A DNA stretch of 8,945 nt from Roseiarcus sp035308145. Lineage in GTDB: Bacteria > Pseudomonadota > Alphaproteobacteria > Rhizobiales > Beijerinckiaceae. Under the pieces are notes generated by a model. That model was not told the DNA's origin and ran no database searches. It was given only the letters and a program-made list of their open reading frames with translations. Position numbers and translations under genes: made by a program. Of this stretch, positions 6,249 to 8,945 are shown piece after piece. Positions within the stretch are counted from its first letter, which is position 1. Every line of letters begins with the position of its first letter. The DNA lies in assembly GCA_035308145.1 (NCBI GenBank), contig DATGHD010000125.1, positions 1 through 8,945 on the forward strand, written 5' to 3'.

Positions 6249-7129
6249 CCGACGCGCTCGCCAAACGCCAGCAGCTTGTCGCCGAATGGCTCGAAGCCGC
6301 GCAGGGGCGCGTGATCGCGGCCCTCGAGGCGCTCGAGGACGCGGCCCCAGGCGATAGGCCGGCAGGCAGGTTCGAACTGAAACCCTGGACGCGCGTCGAT
6401 CATGGCGGCGGGCCCGGCGGCGGCGGGCGCATGGGTCTGTTGCGCGGCCGCGCCTTCGAGAAGGCGGCGGCTCATTGCTCGACCGTGTTCGGAACCTTCG
6501 CGCCGGAATTTGCGCGCGACATCAAAGGCGCCGAGCAGGATCCGCGCTTCTGGGCGGCGGGTCTTTCGGTGATCGCCCATCCCTTTAGTCCCGAAGCGCC
6601 GACCGTTCATATGAATACGCGCTTCGTTGTCACAACGCGGCAATGGTTCGGCGGCGGCGCCGATCTGACGCCGATGCTCGCTCGCCGCCGCGACGCGCGA
6701 GACCCCGACGCGCTGGCCTTTCACGCGGCCATGCGCGCGCTTTGCGAACGCCACCCTAAGGCCGCGTCGCACGAGCGGTTCAAAGCCTGGTGCGACGATT
6801 ATTTCTTTTTGAAGCATCGCGGCGAAGCCCGCGGCGTTGGCGGCATTTTCTACGACGACCTCGTCTGCGCCGACGATGACGCCTTCGAAGCCGTCTTCGC
6901 CTTCAGCCGAGACGTTGTCGAGAGTTTCATCAACGTTTATCCGGCTTTGATCCGCGCCAATGCCCTGAAGCCTTGGACCGAGAAAGACCGCGACGAGCAG
7001 CTCGTTCGACGCGGGCGCTATGTCGAGTTCAATCTTCTCTATGATCGCGGCACGATTTTCGGGCTGAAGACCGGCGGGAACGTCGAGTCCATTCTCTCCT
7101 CGATGCCGCCGACGGTTCGCTGGCCGTGA
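6245..7129 (+). CDS. hemF: Oxygen-dependent coproporphyrinogen-III oxidase
   Basis: HemF converts coproporphyrinogen III to protoporphyrinogen IX using O2, a late step of haem synthesis. The 294-residue product has the family blocks in order: GGGPGGGGRMGLLRG near 54-68, HPFSPEAPTVHMNTRF at 112-127, WFGGGADLTP at 134-143, WCDDYFFLKHRGEARGVGGIFYDDL at 182-206, and GRYVEFNLLYDRGTIFGLKTGG at 257-278. His112, His122, His160 and His191 and Asp267 occupy conserved positions. The protein stops straight after SMPPTVRWP, whereas E. coli HemF continues about 20 more residues. I checked the other two frames past the stop and found no continuation, so this looks like a natural short form. The start is GTG, coupled to trmL by a 4-bp overlap. 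It supplies haem for bc1 and other cytochromes and needs oxygen. Confidence 0.95.
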   Translation: MTDALAKRQQLVAEWLEAAQGRVIAALEALEDAAPGDRPAGRFELKPWTRVDHGGGPGGGGRMGLLRGRAFEKAAAHCSTVFGTFAPEFARDIKGAEQDPRFWAAGLSVIAHPFSPEAPTVHMNTRFVVTTRQWFGGGADLTPMLARRRDARDPDALAFHAAMRALCERHPKAASHERFKAWCDDYFFLKHRGEARGVGGIFYDDLVCADDDAFEAVFAFSRDVVESFINVYPALIRANALKPWTEKDRDEQLVRRGRYVEFNLLYDRGTIFGLKTGGNVESILSSMPPTVRWP

Positions 7130-7229
7130 AGGAGATGCCCCTTAACGCGCCGACAATGTATAAGCGCCACATTGGGGCGACGCGCCGGAAATCGCTGCGT
7201 CGCCAAGGGACGCCGGGACGCTTTTTAAA
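7130..7229. other. Short gap between hemF and the response regulator
   Basis: This 100-bp gap carries an inverted repeat, CAATGT (7154-7159) and ACATTG (7169-7174), with a TATAAG hexamer overlapping its left arm. It may hold a promoter for the response regulator, but no matching -35 hexamer is evident. The repeat could be an autoregulatory site. There is no T-run that would make it a terminator. Confidence 0.3.
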
Positions 7230-7892
7230 GTGAACGAGCGAACGCGCATTCTGATCGCCGACGATCATCCGCTGGTGCTCGGCGCCTTGCGCCAGGCCTT
7301 GAGCGGGGCGATCGCGGGCGCCGAATTCCATGAGGCGCGAGACCTCGACACGCTGGCAGCGGCGCTCGAGGCGACGCCGGACATGGACTTGGTGCTGCTC
7401 GATCTCGCGATGCCGGGGGTTCGGGGGTTTTCCGGCCTGATCTATCTTCGCGCCCAGCATGCGGGCGTTCCCGTGGCGATCGTTTCCGCCAATCAGGATC
7501 CGATGGTGATGCGCGCCTGCTTCGATCTTGGCGCAGCGGCCTATATTCCAAAATCGCTCGATCTCGAGACCATGCGCCTCGCAGTCAGAAAGGTCCTCGA
7601 AGGCGAACATTGGGCGCCGCCCGACCTTGATCTTGCCGCGCCCGGCGATCCCGCCCAGAGCGCCGCCCTGCGCCGGCTCTCCTCGCTGACGCCGCAACAA
7701 GTGCGCGTCTTGATGATGCTCTCGGAAGGGCTGCTCAACAAGCAAATCGCCTATGAGCTCTCCGTGTCGGAGGCGACCGTCAAGGCGCATGTCTCGGCAA
7801 TTCTCCAGAAGCTCGGCGTCGACAGCCGCACGCAAGCGGTGATCGCCGCCTCGAATATCGAAAAGGGTCTCTGGCTCGCGAAGCCGGAGTGA
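7230..7892 (+). CDS. NarL/LuxR-family response regulator, orphan
   Basis: This is a two-component transcription regulator of 220 residues. The receiver domain spans about 5-125, with acidic pocket Asp11-Asp12 (LIADDHP), phosphoacceptor Asp58 (DLVLLDLAMPG), Ser86 (IVSAN) and Lys108 (YIPKS). All key residues are intact, so it should be phosphorylated. After a linker, a LuxR-type helix-turn-helix covers about 150-207: LTPQQVRVLMMLSEGLLNKQIAYELSVSEATVKAHVSAILQKLG. The start is GTG at 7230, with GGGA about 11 bp upstream; the frame has no better start. No histidine kinase gene is nearby, so its partner and signal are unknown. Placement after trmL-hemF on the same strand allows co-transcription, but the 100-bp gap argues for its own promoter. 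Family assignment is secure; target genes cannot be read from the sequence. Confidence 0.93.
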   Translation: MNERTRILIADDHPLVLGALRQALSGAIAGAEFHEARDLDTLAAALEATPDMDLVLLDLAMPGVRGFSGLIYLRAQHAGVPVAIVSANQDPMVMRACFDLGAAAYIPKSLDLETMRLAVRKVLEGEHWAPPDLDLAAPGDPAQSAALRRLSSLTPQQVRVLMMLSEGLLNKQIAYELSVSEATVKAHVSAILQKLGVDSRTQAVIAASNIEKGLWLAKPE

Positions 7893-7932
7893 GGGGCGGC
7901 GCGCTTGGAGTTCTTCTTGCACGCGCCGCGCG

Positions 7933-8022
7933 CCTGAGCCGTGCTCGGCGTCAAGGCCAAGCCCGCTAACGCAGGCCGCTCGCTTTTAGCTCTCGGGCTT
8001 TGACCCCTCCGCGCGGCTCAGG
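7933..8022. repeat. Long interrupted inverted repeat, first of an adjacent pair
   Basis: CCTGAGCCG (7933-7941) pairs with CGGCTCAGG (8014-8022). Further in, GTCAA (7950-7954) and AGCCCG (7960-7965) together pair with the contiguous CGGGCTTTGAC (7994-8004), leaving a 5-nt bulge, ggcca, in the left arm. The 28-nt apical loop contains CTTTTAG. The pattern suggests a once longer palindrome that has drifted, or a structured RNA. It lies 41 bp after the response-regulator stop and may end that transcript, though no T-run follows. Confidence 0.5.
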
Positions 8023-8027
8023 CCTTT

Positions 8028-8107
8028 GGCTTTTCATGATCTTTGCTGACGAAAGCCGGCCTTCAAGGCCGTCTTTGCGCAGCAAAGACCATGAACAGCA
8101 AAAAGCC
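8028..8107. repeat. Long hairpin with nested hairpins, second of an adjacent pair
   Basis: TCATGATCTTTGCTG (8034-8048) pairs with CAGCAAAGACCATGA (8080-8094), 14 of 15 positions. Inside, CGGCCTT and AAGGCCG (around 8057-8071) form a perfect 7-bp stem with a one-base loop. Outside, GGCTTTT at 8028 can pair with AAAAGCC at 8101-8107 across a bulge. The right arm has an alternative local hairpin, TCTTTGC, gca, GCAAAGA (8072-8088), so two competing folds are possible. An A-run on one side and a T-run on the other would let it act as a terminator in either direction. Confidence 0.55.
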
Positions 8108-8265
8108 GCATCGGACCGGCGTTGTCACCGCGAAGCGGCCGTAGCGCAGCGGAGGAGCGCCGAAGGCGCTTGACGACGCCGGGCCGATATGGCCCCGCGT
8201 CTCGAGCGGAAAGGCGCCGGCGCGCTTTGTACCATCTCCCCGCCAGGCCTCCCCAAAAACCCCGC

Positions 8266-8295
8266 CTTGCCTCCTTCGTCGCGCCCCCGCTAGTC
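8266..8295 (+). promoter_or_regulatory. Candidate pgm promoter
   Basis: CTTGCC (8266-8271) and CTAGTC (8290-8295) lie 18 bp apart, 50-80 bp before the pgm start. They partly match the rhizobial housekeeping pattern CTTGAC-N17-CTATAT (five of six and three of six). This is weak and rests on position as much as sequence. Confidence 0.25.
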
Positions 8296-8305
8296 TTCGC
8301 TCTCT

Positions 8306-8322
8306 GCCGGCGCAACGCCGGC
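8306..8322 (+). repeat. Perfect hairpin in the pgm leader
   Basis: GCCGGCG (8306-8312), loop caa, CGCCGGC (8316-8322) form a perfect 7-bp GC-only stem. It ends 11 nt before the AGGAG ribosome site of pgm. It has no T-run. It could affect message stability or translation of pgm, or be a protein-binding palindrome. Confidence 0.45.
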
Positions 8323-8333
8323 CCGCGAGGGGC

Positions 8334-8338
8334 AGGAG
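8334..8338 (+). promoter_or_regulatory. Ribosome binding site of pgm
   Basis: AGGAG lies 8 nt before ATG 8347. It fixes the start of pgm and is the strongest such site in the window. Confidence 0.7.
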
Positions 8339-8346
8339 CGCTGGGC

Positions 8347-8945
8347 ATGATCCTCACGATCGACACCAAGCCGTTCGACGACCAGAAGCCGGGCACTTCG
8401 GGCCTGCGCAAGAAAGTTCCGCATTTTCAACAGCCGCATTACGTCGAGAATTTCATCCAATCGATCTTCGACTCGCTCGAGGGTTTTTCGGGCCAGACCC
8501 TGGTGGTCGGCGGCGACGGGCGCTACTTCAATCGCGAGGCGATCCAGCGGGTCATTAAAATCGCGGCGGCCAACGGCTTTGGCCGCTTGCTGATCGGCCG
8601 CGGCGGGTTGATCTCGACGCCCGCCGTCTCCTGCATCATCCGCGGCCGCGGCGCTTTCGGCGGCATCATTCTTTCGGCGAGCCACAATCCCGGCGGGCCG
8701 GATGGAGATTTTGGGATCAAGTACAACATCGGCGCCGGCGGTCCGGCGCCGGAAAAGATCACTGACGCGATTTTCGCGCGCTCTAAGACGATCGATCATT
8801 ACAAGATTGCCGACGCGCCGGACGTCGATCTCGACAAGCTCGGCGTCACCCGCGTCGAGGCGACGGACGTCGAGATCATCGATCCGGTCGCCGACTATCT
8901 GGCGCTGATGAAAAAGCTGTTCGATTTCGAGGCGATCAAGGCGCT
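8347..8945 (+). CDS. pgm: Alpha-D-phosphoglucomutase, 5' part (runs off the window)
   Basis: This enzyme interconverts glucose 1-phosphate and glucose 6-phosphate, linking glycolysis to glycogen and surface-sugar synthesis. About 199 codons are present, roughly the first third of a protein usually near 540-550 residues. The N-terminus has the typical QKPGTSGLRKKVP at 13-25. VVGGDGRYFNREAIQ is at 53-67. LSASHNPGGPDGDFGIKYN near 109-127 contains the phospho-accepting serine (Ser112). The frame is open to the window edge with no damage. The ATG at 8347 has a strong AGGAG site at 8334-8338, 8 nt upstream. In many alphaproteobacteria pgm sits in a glycogen (glg) cluster; here nothing upstream is a glg gene, and the downstream side is not visible. 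Confidence 0.94.
   Translation, partial: MILTIDTKPFDDQKPGTSGLRKKVPHFQQPHYVENFIQSIFDSLEGFSGQTLVVGGDGRYFNREAIQRVIKIAAANGFGRLLIGRGGLISTPAVSCIIRGRGAFGGIILSASHNPGGPDGDFGIKYNIGAGGPAPEKITDAIFARSKTIDHYKIADAPDVDLDKLGVTRVEATDVEIIDPVADYLALMKKLFDFEAIKA

Larger units (their letters stand above)
7893..8346. other. 454-bp gene-free region rich in inverted repeats, upstream of pgm
   Basis: No open frame here has a convincing protein; the antisense frames run into pgm and look accidental. Besides the two long hairpins at 7933-8107, short perfect hairpins occur at 8156-8170 (AGCGCC, gaa, GGCGCT) and 8181-8195 (GGGCC, gatat, GGCCC). Another lies at 8306-8322, just before pgm. The 3' part is C-rich and holds a candidate pgm promoter. 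Confidence 0.5.

Noticed and set aside
7029..7922. Minus-strand open frame of 297 aa antisense to the response regulator and hemF
   Set aside because: The plus-strand genes have full catalytic and DNA-binding motifs. This frame has none.
8034..8411. Minus-strand ORF of 125 aa upstream of pgm
   Set aside because: It runs through two hairpins and into the pgm start antisense. Its composition is typical of GC-rich non-coding DNA.

Overview
The window is GC-rich chromosomal DNA from an alphaproteobacterium. The gene families and their order (petABC, trmL, hemF, and a pgm start typical of the group) suggest the Rhizobiales, possibly near the Methylocystaceae/Beijerinckiaceae. The genus is inferred from protein resemblance only; there is no rRNA or other marker here. 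Nine protein genes are supported, one of them cut by the right edge. I see no tRNA, rRNA or CRISPR array.

Left third (1-2566), accessory. Positions 59-319 hold a 261-bp imperfect foldback element. Its ends are 13-bp perfect inverted repeats, and its core can fold into a fully paired four-way junction. Next come two minus-strand genes for putative zinc metallopeptidases. One is a 256-aa protein with an HEATH motif. The other joins a peptidoglycan-binding-like domain to an aspzincin (M35-like) HELYH...NADNY site. Neither has an obvious secretion signal. A 345-bp gene-free stretch containing a probable terminator separates them from the respiratory operon.

Middle (2567-5448, minus strand). This is the complete cytochrome bc1 operon petA-petB-petC (Rieske protein, cytochrome b, cytochrome c1). 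The three products form the membrane complex that oxidises quinol, reduces cytochrome c and pumps protons. Cytochrome c1 carries an extra Ala/Pro-rich linker, and petA appears to start with TTG.

Right part (5763-8945, plus strand). A 314-bp divergent promoter region leads into trmL (wobble-base tRNA methyltransferase), which overlaps hemF (oxygen-dependent coproporphyrinogen oxidase) by 4 bp. An orphan NarL/LuxR-type response regulator follows 100 bp later. After a 454-bp gene-free region full of inverted repeats comes the 5' part of pgm (phosphoglucomutase). HemF and the bc1 complex are both parts of an aerobic, haem-dependent lifestyle.

The core genes are ordinary. The most unusual material is non-coding: the foldback element at 59-319 and the two adjacent long hairpins at 7933-8107. 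I found no convincing new multi-gene system.
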